Origin: CANDOC01 sp965261725
Lineage (GTDB): Bacteria > Pseudomonadota > Gammaproteobacteria > Pseudomonadales > Endozoicomonadaceae
Reading direction: 5' to 3'
Assembly: GCA_965261725.1 (NCBI GenBank)
Contig: CBDHDU010000044.1
Location: 1-64,000, forward strand
Length of the DNA stretch: 64,000 nucleotides
Shown here: piece after piece, positions 17,315-25,884 of the stretch
Numbering within the stretch: position 1 is the stretch's first letter
Layout of the letters: every line of letters starts with the position of its first letter
Made by a program: the position numbers and the translations under genes
The notes under the pieces: model-generated
Told to the model about the DNA's origin: nothing
The model's database searches: none
What the model saw: the letters and a program-made list of their open reading frames with translations, nothing else

Positions 17315-18673
17315 TCATAATTTTTTTAATTTTTCATCAAGGTCGAGGGGTATTCGATCTGCTGATTTTGCAGTTAATACAGCTACAGCATCTGCCATAT
17401 TGTCCAGTGCAAGGTGAGCATAAACCTGAGTCGTATCTGTAGATTCATGCCCCAATAGCTTCTGAACCTTAAAGATGGATACATCATTCATCACAAGATT
17501 CGACGCAAAGGTGTGTCTCAAATCATGAAAGGTAAACCGCTTGGGGTGACCTTTCGGAAAAGACAGCCCGGCCTGCACCAGTATCGTTTCCCATGATGTC
17601 TGAATGTTGTCGAACTGCTTACCGGTATTAGGGTTGGGGAATACCAGCTCATTACTGTTTGCCTGATTACGCCATGCTGCCAGCACATCAAACGCTTCAT
17701 CATTCAGGGGAACATGTCGGGTTTGCCCTGTCTTAGCGCCGGAGCCCTGTACAGTCAGCGTACGGCCTTTGATATTAATATCGTGCCATGTAAGCTGAAA
17801 CAGCTCGCCACGGCGCAACCCGGTATTCAGTGCCAGCAGCACCAGCGGTTTAAGATAGTCGGTGTAAGGGCAGTCCAACGTATCAAGCAGGGGTTTATTT
17901 CTTGCTGCCCGCCATTGATTGAAGCTTGCCCGGTCTTTGCGCTGCGCCTCCTGACGTTCATCCAGTGCGATTCTCAGTCGCTTTTCTTCTTCTGGCGACA
18001 AATAGCGCTTCTTCGGACTCTTGTCGATCTTCAGTGCTTTCATACCGGCCAACGGGTGAGTATCCAGCACGCCCCATTCAACAGCACGGCTCAGTATGCC
18101 ACGTAACGCTCCAGCTTTACGGTTGATGCCTGTTGGTTTGCGTCCTTTCTTCAGCTCGGCTGTTCGCCATGTACCCACCAGCCACGGGTTAATATCCGTC
18201 ATCGGCTTATCAAACCACTTGCCGAAATGGTTTTTCATTTCGCTGAGTGTCTTGGCCGCTGAACTGTGGTGCTGAAGTGCCCAGGGTGCGTAACGCTTCT
18301 CGATGAAAGCGCCCAAGGTAATAGCCTGTTGCCTTTCTTCTTCCCGACGCTGCTCGCGTTTCTGTTCCGTTACATCAATGCCATCAGCAAGATTGCCGTA
18401 TATGTCTCGGGCTATCTTCTGAGCCTGTTCCGGGTGAAGCAACATCCCGCCGGATGAATCACAGAATTTGCCAACAGTGACGAACTTGACCTTGCTGGAT
18501 ACCCGCTTGAGTACCTGAAAGCTTTTCGTACCGGTAGGCGCTACACGCAGACGAAGCCCGTTTCCAGCCAAGTCATACACAAAATAGGCTTTGTCTTGCT
18601 TGGGTAATGCTGAAAGAAATTTCTTGGTGAACTTTATTTTTTTTTGCTGGCGCACAACTTCCCTCCACGCCAT
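17315..18673 (-). CDS. int: P4-type tyrosine integrase of element B
   Basis: 452 residues. N-terminal arm-binding domain of the DUF4102 type (LSALPKQDKAYFVYDLAGNGLRLRV), SAM-like core-binding domain, and a complete catalytic set: GLRRGELFQL, HDLRHTFAS, LLGHESTDTTQVYAHL with the tyrosine nucleophile. It integrates the element into the 3' end of tRNA-Thr(CGT), as shown by the att repeat 163 bp beyond its start codon. Three repeats of a putative arm site abut its start (18674-18705), so the protein may also control its own promoter. Confidence 0.92.
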   Translation of the reverse strand: MAWREVVRQQKKIKFTKKFLSALPKQDKAYFVYDLAGNGLRLRVAPTGTKSFQVLKRVSSKVKFVTVGKFCDSSGGMLLHPEQAQKIARDIYGNLADGIDVTEQKREQRREEERQQAITLGAFIEKRYAPWALQHHSSAAKTLSEMKNHFGKWFDKPMTDINPWLVGTWRTAELKKGRKPTGINRKAGALRGILSRAVEWGVLDTHPLAGMKALKIDKSPKKRYLSPEEEKRLRIALDERQEAQRKDRASFNQWRAARNKPLLDTLDCPYTDYLKPLVLLALNTGLRRGELFQLTWHDINIKGRTLTVQGSGAKTGQTRHVPLNDEAFDVLAAWRNQANSNELVFPNPNTGKQFDNIQTSWETILVQAGLSFPKGHPKRFTFHDLRHTFASNLVMNDVSIFKVQKLLGHESTDTTQVYAHLALDNMADAVAVLTAKSADRIPLDLDEKLKKL

Positions 18674-18705
18674 CCGTTCTAACGCCGTTCTAACACGGTT
18701 CTAAC
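18674..18705. repeat. Triple putative arm site, right end of element B
   Basis: Three copies of C(C/G)GTTCTAAC starting at 18674, 18685 and 18696 (11-bp period) directly upstream of the integrase start; two further copies lie at 5013-5033 at the other end of the element. Confidence 0.55.
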
Positions 18706-18835
18706 AAAATGGGTAAATTTTGACGCTGTCGAGATTTAGCCCAGTTAAACAAAGTGGCTTACAAACCCCTATATTTATAGGGTTTCAGCTATTTTAGTTA
18801 AAGTTTATTAAAGTTGGTAAGATAGTGCAAATAGA

Positions 18836-18882
18836 CATTCGTAATGAGAAGGTCGGGGGTTCGACTCCTCTTACCGGCACCA
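18836..18882 (+). repeat. att direct repeat, right end of element B
   Basis: Same 47 bp as 4911-4957: the 3' end of tRNA-Thr(CGT) with no 5' half. It marks the junction back to the short chromosomal interval before tRNA-Thr(TGT). An intact tRNA-Thr(CGT) would be expected to the left of this window. Confidence 0.85.
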
Positions 18883-18950
18883 TGTCATCCGAATCCGGTT
18901 CAACAGGTAGGTAGATTTACGATTTAACTGCCAGCAACTCAATTTGGATA

Positions 18951-18979
18951 TTGACACACGAAGCGAGGATACATATTAT
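18951..18979 (+). promoter_or_regulatory. Sigma70-type promoter of tRNA-Thr(TGT)
   Basis: TTGACA (18951-18956), 17-bp spacer, TATTAT (18974-18979), followed by a C/G-rich discriminator and the tRNA 23 bp further on. A perfect -35 box. Confidence 0.75.
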
Positions 18980-19001
18980 CTCGCTCGAGTTTTGCGCCGA
19001 T

Positions 19002-19077
19002 GCCGATATAGCTCAATTGGTAGAGCACCTGCCTTGTAAGCAGGGGGTTGGGGGTTCGATTCCCTCTGTCGGCACCA
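19002..19077 (+). tRNA. tRNA-Thr(TGT)
   Basis: 76 nt with encoded CCA. Acceptor GCCGATA pairs with TGTCGGC, the D-loop region is AGCTCAATTGGTAGAGC, the anticodon loop CTTGTAA gives TGT (threonine) and the T-arm contains GGTTCGATTCC. Its 3' half doubles as attL of element C (19033-19087). The integrating element restored an identical 3' end, so the gene remains functional. Confidence 0.95.
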
Positions 19078-19087
19078 TATTTAAAAA
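19033..19087 (+). repeat. attL direct repeat of element C
   Basis: 55 bp from the anticodon loop of tRNA-Thr(TGT) to just past the CCA, repeated exactly at 33041-33095. The pair bounds a 14-kb element with its integrase at the right end. Confidence 0.9.
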
Positions 19088-19121
19088 GGGTTAGAGACGT
19101 AGCGTCTACTAACCTTTTTTT
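19083..19121 (+). terminator. tRNA terminator, brought in by element C
   Basis: AAAAAGGGTTAG / CTAACCTTTTTT arms with one bulge and an inner AGAC-GTCT stem, ending in T7. As it begins at the inner edge of attL, it is carried by the element and replaces the original terminator of the tRNA. Confidence 0.7.
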
Positions 19122-19133
19122 ATGCCTGCGATT

Positions 19134-19155
19134 TTGGTCCCACTATTGGTCCCAC
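19134..19155. repeat. Putative arm sites, left end of element C
   Basis: Two copies of TTGGTCCCAC starting 12 bp apart, about 47 bp inside attL. The same decamer occurs twice at 32878-32909 near the other end. Confidence 0.55.
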
Positions 19156-19480
19156 TTTTATTTCTGCTGCCTTTCCCTTCTTGCCTCACAGATCAACAAC
19201 ACCCTCAGTTCGCCTGTTGCCTGATAGGCTCAAAGCACATCAACACATAGACGACATTCGTCCAGCATGAAAATTAATCAATGCTAAAAAGAAAATTGAA
19301 TCAAGGCCGGAAGTCTATTTGCTGAGATGTATCAAGATACGAACAGGTTGCCCTCGTATCTTTCCTTCTTTTTTAACGTGTCTTATTCTGTACAAAAAAC
19401 CCAGTCACCAACCCGAAAAACACGAATTATTATGGTTTTTCGGGTATTTCGGGTCAGTAGACTGAGAGTACTGCTGTTAT
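19156..19480. other. Gene-free left end of element C
   Basis: Between the arm sites and the convergent DUF3987 gene I see no gene or strong structure. Confidence 0.4.
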
Positions 19481-20992
19481 TTATCCATCCCGGAGCATCG
19501 GGTTAATGAAGTACTGTGTCTTGGTCCGGTTGCCTGCTGGCATTTTATGCGACCTGATATACCCAAGCGTTTCAAGCAAAGCTAATGCGGTCTTTATTTC
19601 AGCACTGCTACCCAGCCCTTCCCAGCCTTTGTTGCTGAAGTCTTTGGTCTGAAATGGATTCGGTAACTGTTTCAGGCGACCAGCCAGAGACAATGCTCCG
19701 GATTGTGAGTCTGTTGCCAGTGAATACACCCGTCTGGCATGGCTTTCCAGATACTTGCTCCATCCGATTGCTTTGAACACTTCATCTTCGTCCACCTCTC
19801 CTGCCGGACCGTGATCAGCAACATGAAGAATAAGAGCAAGACTCGGTACCAACGACGAATATTTAATGAGATGTGACTCCATTTGCGGCAACGCTTCCTG
19901 CCTGGCTCGCGGCACGAGCGCAGAATACCATTCGTCAAATACTGCCTGTGCAGCCTTACTAAATCTCAGTGTCGTTATATCTCCGCTACCCGGCGGTATC
20001 GCTGAAAAACCTTCAAAGACTGCAAACGCAGCATCCCTTGCTCTCAAATCAGGCCGCTGATCAACATGCTTAAAATTGCCTTCATCCGGGAATACCAGCA
20101 GTTGCAGGCGTTCAATCAAACCATCGTCGCCTGTGCCTTTCTTCTGGTCGATCAGGTAAGGCTTCAATTTGCCTGGCTGGATGCCACCGATAAGGCTGAT
20201 GACCGCAGATTCAATACGCACCGTACCACGGCCAATGCGATCATAAGTGAACGTCCCGGTACCGTTCCAGGCTTCAAGGTAAAAGGCACGGTCTTCAGCC
20301 CGGTCTGAACGATCCAGACCGGCAAGCCAGCCCATCAGCTCGTCCCGGTGTAATAACACCCCCATCGGGTTGTCTGACAGTATCTCCCCCAGCTTTTCAA
20401 CCGTAGCATTGTTGATAATCAATCGCTTGAGAACGGGCGCTTCACTTTCAGCGTTATCGCTGCTGGCGAGCAACAACTCTGCATCTGCATGCTTGCCTTT
20501 CCGAACCAAATTTTTGGCTTCAAGCTCTCCGACCTCCTGCTGCATTTTATGCAATTTGCCTTGGCGTTCGTACGCTTTCAACTCACATTTATATTGTTTA
20601 TGCGCAGCGGCTTCCATTTGTTTCAAAGGCTTAAGCGCCTCGTCAAGCATGGGTGTTTTTCTCATGGAAGGACGACCGACAACCGCACCCCACAAATTCG
20701 GCACAACCTGCCAATTGTCGTATCGCTTCGGACGAATACCCAGCTTGCGACCAAGCAAAGCTCCCAGAGCAACCATCACGCCAACACCTGCGTAATCTAT
20801 CGGATTATTATCTGTACGGTAGGCAAAGTCTTCAATCCAGTCTTTGATTTTTCCCGGCAGCAGCTCCGGGGAGAATCGCTCCACCGGCGGCAAGGTTTGC
20901 TGAATGGGTTCAGGCTCAGACCACTTCATTGCAGGCACTTCCAGAACACCGCTGGTAGCGGCCTGACTTTTATCGTTATTATTCTTCGACAT
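19481..20992 (-). CDS. DUF3987-family protein (YfjI-like)
   Basis: 503 residues. The N-terminus is disordered; from about residue 45 on (GKIKDWIEDFAYRTDNNPIDY, then VGVMVALGALLGRKLGI, NLWGAVVGRPSMRKTPML) it follows the DUF3987 pattern, with a P-loop-like GRPSMRKT. This family sits in replication modules of integrative elements next to Toprim proteins and is thought to be a helicase-like ATPase. It overlaps the end of the Toprim gene by 14 bases. Confidence 0.75.
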   Translation of the reverse strand: MSKNNNDKSQAATSGVLEVPAMKWSEPEPIQQTLPPVERFSPELLPGKIKDWIEDFAYRTDNNPIDYAGVGVMVALGALLGRKLGIRPKRYDNWQVVPNLWGAVVGRPSMRKTPMLDEALKPLKQMEAAAHKQYKCELKAYERQGKLHKMQQEVGELEAKNLVRKGKHADAELLLASSDNAESEAPVLKRLIINNATVEKLGEILSDNPMGVLLHRDELMGWLAGLDRSDRAEDRAFYLEAWNGTGTFTYDRIGRGTVRIESAVISLIGGIQPGKLKPYLIDQKKGTGDDGLIERLQLLVFPDEGNFKHVDQRPDLRARDAAFAVFEGFSAIPPGSGDITTLRFSKAAQAVFDEWYSALVPRARQEALPQMESHLIKYSSLVPSLALILHVADHGPAGEVDEDEVFKAIGWSKYLESHARRVYSLATDSQSGALSLAGRLKQLPNPFQTKDFSNKGWEGLGSSAEIKTALALLETLGYIRSHKMPAGNRTKTQYFINPMLRDG

Positions 20993-21869
20993 CCCAGCCC
21001 CTTACCCAGTCATTAAAATCTGTCCCTGATACACCTGCCGGAAATTCTGGTGCTATAAAATCAGCTCCGATAGCCGTCGCCGCAGCCAACCCTAGCCGGT
21101 AACCGGGGTTATCTTCCCGGTGCCAGTCGTTATCTCCGGCAATGATAATCTTCAGCCACGGAAACTCTTTACGTATGGCTTTGGCAACAGCCATCAGGTT
21201 GCCGCAGTTAAAAGCTACGACGACGGCATGACCGGTACTTTCATGAGCGGTCGCACCGGACGCATAACCTTCAGCGATATACAACGTGTCATACAACTCA
21301 CCAATCCAGTGAAAGCCACCACTGATAACACCACCTGACAAAAAGCGTTTACGACCATCCGAGTAGATAAATTGCAGACTGATGATTTTCAAGTCGATAC
21401 TCACTACCGGAACAAGCAGTGCATCTCCGATCTGTGCCAGACCATATACACCGACATCTTTCTCAAGCAAGTAAGAGTGATCACAGGTTGCCGGTGCTGC
21501 ACGTTCCCAGATCTCGGCGCTCTTCTCGGCAGCCTTATCAGCCCGCTGCTGCTGTTCTTGCTTAAACTCAGCCTCGGCTTTTTCTGTTTCCTGACGGAAC
21601 CGCATTCGTTCAGCCGTAGTCCAGTCACGCCGGGTTGTTTCATGCCAGGAATAAGACTGCTGCGTTTTCCAGCTACCAAACTTGCCAGCCATGCTTCGCC
21701 CGGCAAACAATACATACCAGCCATTACGGGTGCCCGGCCTGTCACCTTTAACGTGAAAGCGCCTGAGTTTTCCGTCAGCAATCACCGGTTCCGCAATGGT
21801 GATATCCATATCGGCCATATATTGAGCCATGCGCATTTCCGCAGGCAGCGTATACGGAGGTTTGATCAT
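20979..21869 (-). CDS. Toprim-domain protein (primase-like), element C
   Basis: 296 residues. Middle coiled segment rich in E/K/Q (about 90-125), then a Toprim core: LYIAEGYASGATAHE, LKIIIAGDNDWH (acidic motif) and GTDFNDW at the end. No N-terminal zinc ribbon, unlike the primase of element B. It forms an operon alpA - toprim - DUF3987 with ATGA-type overlap at 21866-21869. Confidence 0.75.
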   Translation of the reverse strand: MIKPPYTLPAEMRMAQYMADMDITIAEPVIADGKLRRFHVKGDRPGTRNGWYVLFAGRSMAGKFGSWKTQQSYSWHETTRRDWTTAERMRFRQETEKAEAEFKQEQQQRADKAAEKSAEIWERAAPATCDHSYLLEKDVGVYGLAQIGDALLVPVVSIDLKIISLQFIYSDGRKRFLSGGVISGGFHWIGELYDTLYIAEGYASGATAHESTGHAVVVAFNCGNLMAVAKAIRKEFPWLKIIIAGDNDWHREDNPGYRLGLAAATAIGADFIAPEFPAGVSGTDFNDWVRGWDVEE

Positions 21870-22069
21870 TTAGCCAATACCTCCTTCTGCGCCTGCTCCC
21901 AGATTTCAAGTTCATCAACATCCCAGCGAACAAAACGCGGACCGAAAGCAATCCCTCTTGGAAACTTCCCTGCATTGATCAACCGGTACAGGGTGGTGTT
22001 GGACAGGTTGTAGCGCGTCAGTACATCAATCCGTCTGATGTACTGAGTCTGGGCGATATTGAACGGCAT
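21866..22069 (-). CDS. AlpA-family regulator of element C
   Basis: 67 residues: YIRRIDVLTRYNLSNTTLYR followed by GKFPRGIAFGPRFVRWDVDE is the AlpA prophage-regulator pattern. Its stop overlaps the start of the Toprim gene. Family role: transcriptional activation of the integrase/excision of P4-like elements. Confidence 0.8.
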   Translation of the reverse strand: MPFNIAQTQYIRRIDVLTRYNLSNTTLYRLINAGKFPRGIAFGPRFVRWDVDELEIWEQAQKEVLAK

Positions 22070-22368
22070 TTATTGTTATCCCTTGGTTGCCTGCTGTTAT
22101 CTGCTGACAGTTACGCTAAGCCGCTCTATGATCTAAATGAACTCACACAAGGAATTAAATGGGTAGGTCAGTTCGCCTATTTTCAGGTGTAAATACATCA
22201 CAACCCTCATAGCTTGAACTTATAAAGGGTGGTTTAGTTTTTTGAAACAAGCCGCAATAACAAAAAAAGGGTAGGTCAGTTATTTTTAACGCTTGGTAGT
22301 GTTTTTCTTGATGCTCTCCTTTGCATTGCCAGTACACTCGATTGAACGCCTTATTCCACTGAAGGTAC

Positions 22369-23382
22369 TTGCCATTGATTGACAGAAAGAATGTGCATCA
22401 GTCACACGACCAGATTATCGATATAGCCCAGTGGCCTGCGCACGATGAATATATGGTGTTCCCGGTTGGTGCACGTGACAAAAGTTTAAGAATCTGTCCT
22501 TCTGATACACCATTCAACTTTTGCATTCCGAACCATAAGTACCTTTTTAAGGAAGCCATCAAAAGCGTGAAAGACCCGCGCAAGCCACGCCACCCGGATC
22601 AGTACTGGTCAGAAGTCATCGCATTCAAAATCGGACGATTAATGGGTTTAACCATTCCACCGGCCTTTGTCGCCATCGACTCCGAAACAGGCGAGCCGGG
22701 AACAGTCATCGAATGGTTCACCGGCTATGACACATCAGTGGAAGAACGCTTTACTCAAGGCGGTGACCACATGCAAGACATGATTGAAGGTTATGACCGA
22801 AAGAAGGGCAAACAACATAACTTACGAACGATCATCACCTATTCAAGGTTGCTCAGCCAGAAACGTATTTTAAGCCACTGCTGGCAAGAGTACTGGGGAC
22901 TATGCCTCTGTTTTGACGCTTTGATCGGCAACACAGACAGGCATCAGGAAAACTGGGGTATCATCTGGAACGATGTCAATAGCACTGCCCGCCTGACCCC
23001 TTTCTATGATAACGGCACCAGCCTCGGACATGAGCTTTTTCCGGATAAATTTAATTTATGCCTGAAAGACATAAACATGCTGAATGCTTACATCACACGT
23101 GGTCGACACCATATGAAGTGGCACCTAAACGCCAGTCAGCGGTTGCCATTAATTGACGGAGTTACGCAATATTGCCAGAAATACCCGAAAGTTATTTCAA
23201 AACTGGTTGACAGCCTTCGATGGGGGGAAGATGCTCTTATGCAGATTCTTAGCGAACTGACAACCTTTGCTATACAATCGCCGCTCACTGCTGAAAGAGC
23301 TGAATTCGTTTATCAACTAACCTGTAATAGAAGGCGTCTACTGCTCGACAATCTGGAGAAAATGGGCAATGAGGTACATTGA
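22369..23382 (+). CDS. HipA-like kinase fold protein
   Basis: 337 residues. The C-terminal kinase motifs of the HipA/CtkA group are present: FDALIGNTDRHQENWG (catalytic Asp and metal-binding Asn) and PFYDNGTSLGHE (DFG-equivalent). The N-terminal HipA subdomain is reduced. The frame opens with TTG at 22369; a second TTG at 22375 has a better distance to GAAGG, so the start is uncertain by two codons. HipA kinases are toxins that phosphorylate tRNA synthetases or other targets. The gene overlaps the following HIRAN gene by 14 bases and there is no HipB-like antitoxin upstream. It lies between the element C replication module and the RM locus, so a defence or stability role is plausible. Confidence 0.7.
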   Translation: MPLIDRKNVHQSHDQIIDIAQWPAHDEYMVFPVGARDKSLRICPSDTPFNFCIPNHKYLFKEAIKSVKDPRKPRHPDQYWSEVIAFKIGRLMGLTIPPAFVAIDSETGEPGTVIEWFTGYDTSVEERFTQGGDHMQDMIEGYDRKKGKQHNLRTIITYSRLLSQKRILSHCWQEYWGLCLCFDALIGNTDRHQENWGIIWNDVNSTARLTPFYDNGTSLGHELFPDKFNLCLKDINMLNAYITRGRHHMKWHLNASQRLPLIDGVTQYCQKYPKVISKLVDSLRWGEDALMQILSELTTFAIQSPLTAERAEFVYQLTCNRRRLLLDNLEKMGNEVH

Positions 23383-24085
23383 GCATCTGATCGAACCTGA
23401 CCGTTTACTGCTGTCATGGCAGGCACTTGAAAGTAAAAACCGCTCCCGTTTTGTGGTCGGAGAACTGGTGCGCGAAAGTGACAGGACGGTACTCAGATAC
23501 TTCAAGGATACCGAAGACTTCAAACAAGCCTGTGAGTACGGTTTTTCCGGCTATCCGGCCTTTCGGATCAAGGATAATATCCAGACTTACGACAACCAGG
23601 TACTGGAAGCCTTCACCCGCCGGATACCGCCACGTAGTCGCAGCGATTTCTTTCGTTATCTGAAACTGCGCGGGCTGAACCCTGACCTAAGCATCAGTGA
23701 TTTTGCCTTGCTCGGTTATGCGGGTGCCCGGTTACCTGACGACGGTTTCGAGCTGGTTCATCCGTTTGATCATGCCAGCGGGCCATTCGAACTGATAACC
23801 GAAGTAGCAGGGTTCCGGCATGAAGCCGAGATACCAGCGGAAGACGTGCAAATCGGGGAACAAGTGCAATTTATTCCTCAACCAGATAACCGGTACGACA
23901 GTCAGGCAATCGGTATTGAGTTGAATGGCAGGAAGCTGGGTTATGTTGACCGGGGACGACTGACACTGTTTCACCGTCACCTTAAAGCCGGTCATCATAT
24001 CAGCGGCGAGATCGCCCGGAAGAATGGGACACCGGAACGTCCGCTGATTTACATCTACACGTGCATTAACCCGTTATTGCACTGA
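23369..24085 (+). CDS. HIRAN-domain protein, partner of the HipA-like kinase
   Basis: 238 residues. The C-terminal 85 residues form a HIRAN domain (TEVAGFRHEAEI, then QFIPQPDNRYDSQAIGIEL, LGYVDRG). HIRAN modules bind DNA 3' ends in SNF2 helicases and occur alone in bacteria. The N-terminal 140 residues (RYIEHLIEPDRLLLSWQ..., ETF-like FVVGELVRES) resemble the partner proteins of kinase toxins, but I cannot name the family. The overlap with the kinase gene implies coupled expression. I suggest it is the cognate partner or inhibitor. Confidence 0.65.
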   Translation: MRYIEHLIEPDRLLLSWQALESKNRSRFVVGELVRESDRTVLRYFKDTEDFKQACEYGFSGYPAFRIKDNIQTYDNQVLEAFTRRIPPRSRSDFFRYLKLRGLNPDLSISDFALLGYAGARLPDDGFELVHPFDHASGPFELITEVAGFRHEAEIPAEDVQIGEQVQFIPQPDNRYDSQAIGIELNGRKLGYVDRGRLTLFHRHLKAGHHISGEIARKNGTPERPLIYIYTCINPLLH

Positions 24086-24123
24086 CCGACCGGGGCAAGA
24101 GCCTCTTCCTGCCTTGCCTCTGA

Positions 24124-25884
24124 CTACCCCACTGCCTGCTCAACAATGGCATTCGCCAGATTGAGTTGGGTGGTTTGGGTTTGGTGGATGTGGGTTTTGA
24201 AGCTATCACAAAGCATCATCAACTGATCCACTTTACTTCTGATGCGTGTTTGCTCTGCCTCCGGTACTACAGGAAAACAAATTTTCTCAAGCTGACTGGT
24301 TGAAATGTGAGGTACCCCATTACTTCTGCCGGGGTCTATTTTCGAGATAAAAAAATTAGACTCTAGCCATACAGTCAGAAATTCCGGCATGATCGCATCG
24401 GCATAGCTGTGAAACTTCGCCACCCGCTGCAACAATAAGCAAGGTAAATCTTTTTCCTCTACAACAGCATATTTCAAGCCTGTGGTAATAAGTGGACGAT
24501 CCAGAGAAATGACAATATCACCAGCTGCCAACTCAAAACGTTCAAATTCTTTAGCCATATCCGGCTCTATGCATGCCTGCTCATCCCAACGTGTTTCGCC
24601 ATGAAGAATATTAATATTTCTTAAAAGCCGAACACCTTCTGGTTTGAACCATGCACTTTTAAAGGCATACCCGTTCAGGAAGTTATAAGCATCTCCGAGT
24701 CTCACCCACACCCACCCATCAGGCAACGCAAACGGCTTCTCATCTTCCGCAATCGGCGGCAACGCCTTCTGCTTTTTAATGACCTTCTCTTTAACCAACC
24801 GCGCCTTCTCTGCCGCGATTTTATCCAGCAGTACCGATGCAGGTTCATCATCTGGGTTCTGCGGCACCAGTCGTCCCATCACAGCAAGTTGCAGGATGGT
24901 TTGTTTGAGTTGGTCGATACTGTGGTCGGTGGTGAACAGGGTATCGAAATGGTCTGCGATTCTGCGCCAGTTTTCCGCCACTTCCTGCGCGTTGGCACTG
25001 TCGGTCAAGGTTGCCAGCAGGGTTTCGACCAGCGTTTGATGGGCGGCAATGCTGTCGGTTTGCTGTTGTTCCAGTTGGTCGCAGAGGGTCATGAGTTCGT
25101 TGACTCTTGCGACGATACGGTATGCTTCTTCCGAGGGTGGCAATGCAAAAATCAAGTTTTTCAACGCATTACCGTTTACATTTGGTTGGCCTGTTCCCAT
25201 CGAATTTGCATAAAGCTGCTGCCAATAAAGCTGACTTCCAAGATAAGTTTTAATGAAATCGGCATACATTGCCTCTAGCTGCCTCACCCTTATCAGATAC
25301 GAAGCAAACACAGAGCAAACGTTAATATCTTTGACTAAATAAGATTTACCAATAGTCCCGCCTGTACGAGCAATTAAGATGTCATCATTACGTAGCCGAT
25401 ATTGTTCTAGTTTATCCGAAGCAATTTCACAGCCGGGAACGGAAGCCCAATTGACCTTATCATCTTGGATATCTGTAATTCTGAGCAGCCTAACATCAGT
25501 GAGATGTTCATTCGCTGAAGCAGTGTAGCCATAATGAATATCCGCAGAAATATCACCCAGCCTTACCCACTCCCAACCAGCCGGAAGCTTAAATGGTTTT
25601 TCATCATCACCAATCGGCGGCAATGGCTTCTGCTTCTTAATCTTCTTTTCTTTAACAAGCTGCGCCTTCTCCGCCGCAATCCGCTCCAGCAGCACAGATG
25701 CCGGTTCATCTTCCGGGTTCTGCGGCACCAGCTTGCCCCGTACCGCCAGATCGAGAATCAACTCACGCAGCTTTTTAATGCCGTGCAGGTCGAGTTTACT
25801 GCTACTGCCCCGGCCGGATGTGGATTTGGTCGTATGAGCACTGCTCCACAAGTCGAGATGTTCGGTGACTGCATCCAACATCAT
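24124..25884 (-). CDS. hsdS: Type I RM specificity subunit HsdS (element C)
   Basis: 586 residues with the same two-repeat HsdS architecture as the element B copy. The first 100 residues and the central block (about 240-385) are nearly identical to it, whereas both recognition domains (GDISADIHYGYTASANEH... and GDAYNFLNGYAFKSAWF...) are unrelated. This is the pattern of recognition-domain exchange between type I loci. Overlaps the hsdM stop. Confidence 0.9.
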   Translation of the reverse strand: MMLDAVTEHLDLWSSAHTTKSTSGRGSSSKLDLHGIKKLRELILDLAVRGKLVPQNPEDEPASVLLERIAAEKAQLVKEKKIKKQKPLPPIGDDEKPFKLPAGWEWVRLGDISADIHYGYTASANEHLTDVRLLRITDIQDDKVNWASVPGCEIASDKLEQYRLRNDDILIARTGGTIGKSYLVKDINVCSVFASYLIRVRQLEAMYADFIKTYLGSQLYWQQLYANSMGTGQPNVNGNALKNLIFALPPSEEAYRIVARVNELMTLCDQLEQQQTDSIAAHQTLVETLLATLTDSANAQEVAENWRRIADHFDTLFTTDHSIDQLKQTILQLAVMGRLVPQNPDDEPASVLLDKIAAEKARLVKEKVIKKQKALPPIAEDEKPFALPDGWVWVRLGDAYNFLNGYAFKSAWFKPEGVRLLRNINILHGETRWDEQACIEPDMAKEFERFELAAGDIVISLDRPLITTGLKYAVVEEKDLPCLLLQRVAKFHSYADAIMPEFLTVWLESNFFISKIDPGRSNGVPHISTSQLEKICFPVVPEAEQTRIRSKVDQLMMLCDSFKTHIHQTQTTQLNLANAIVEQAVG

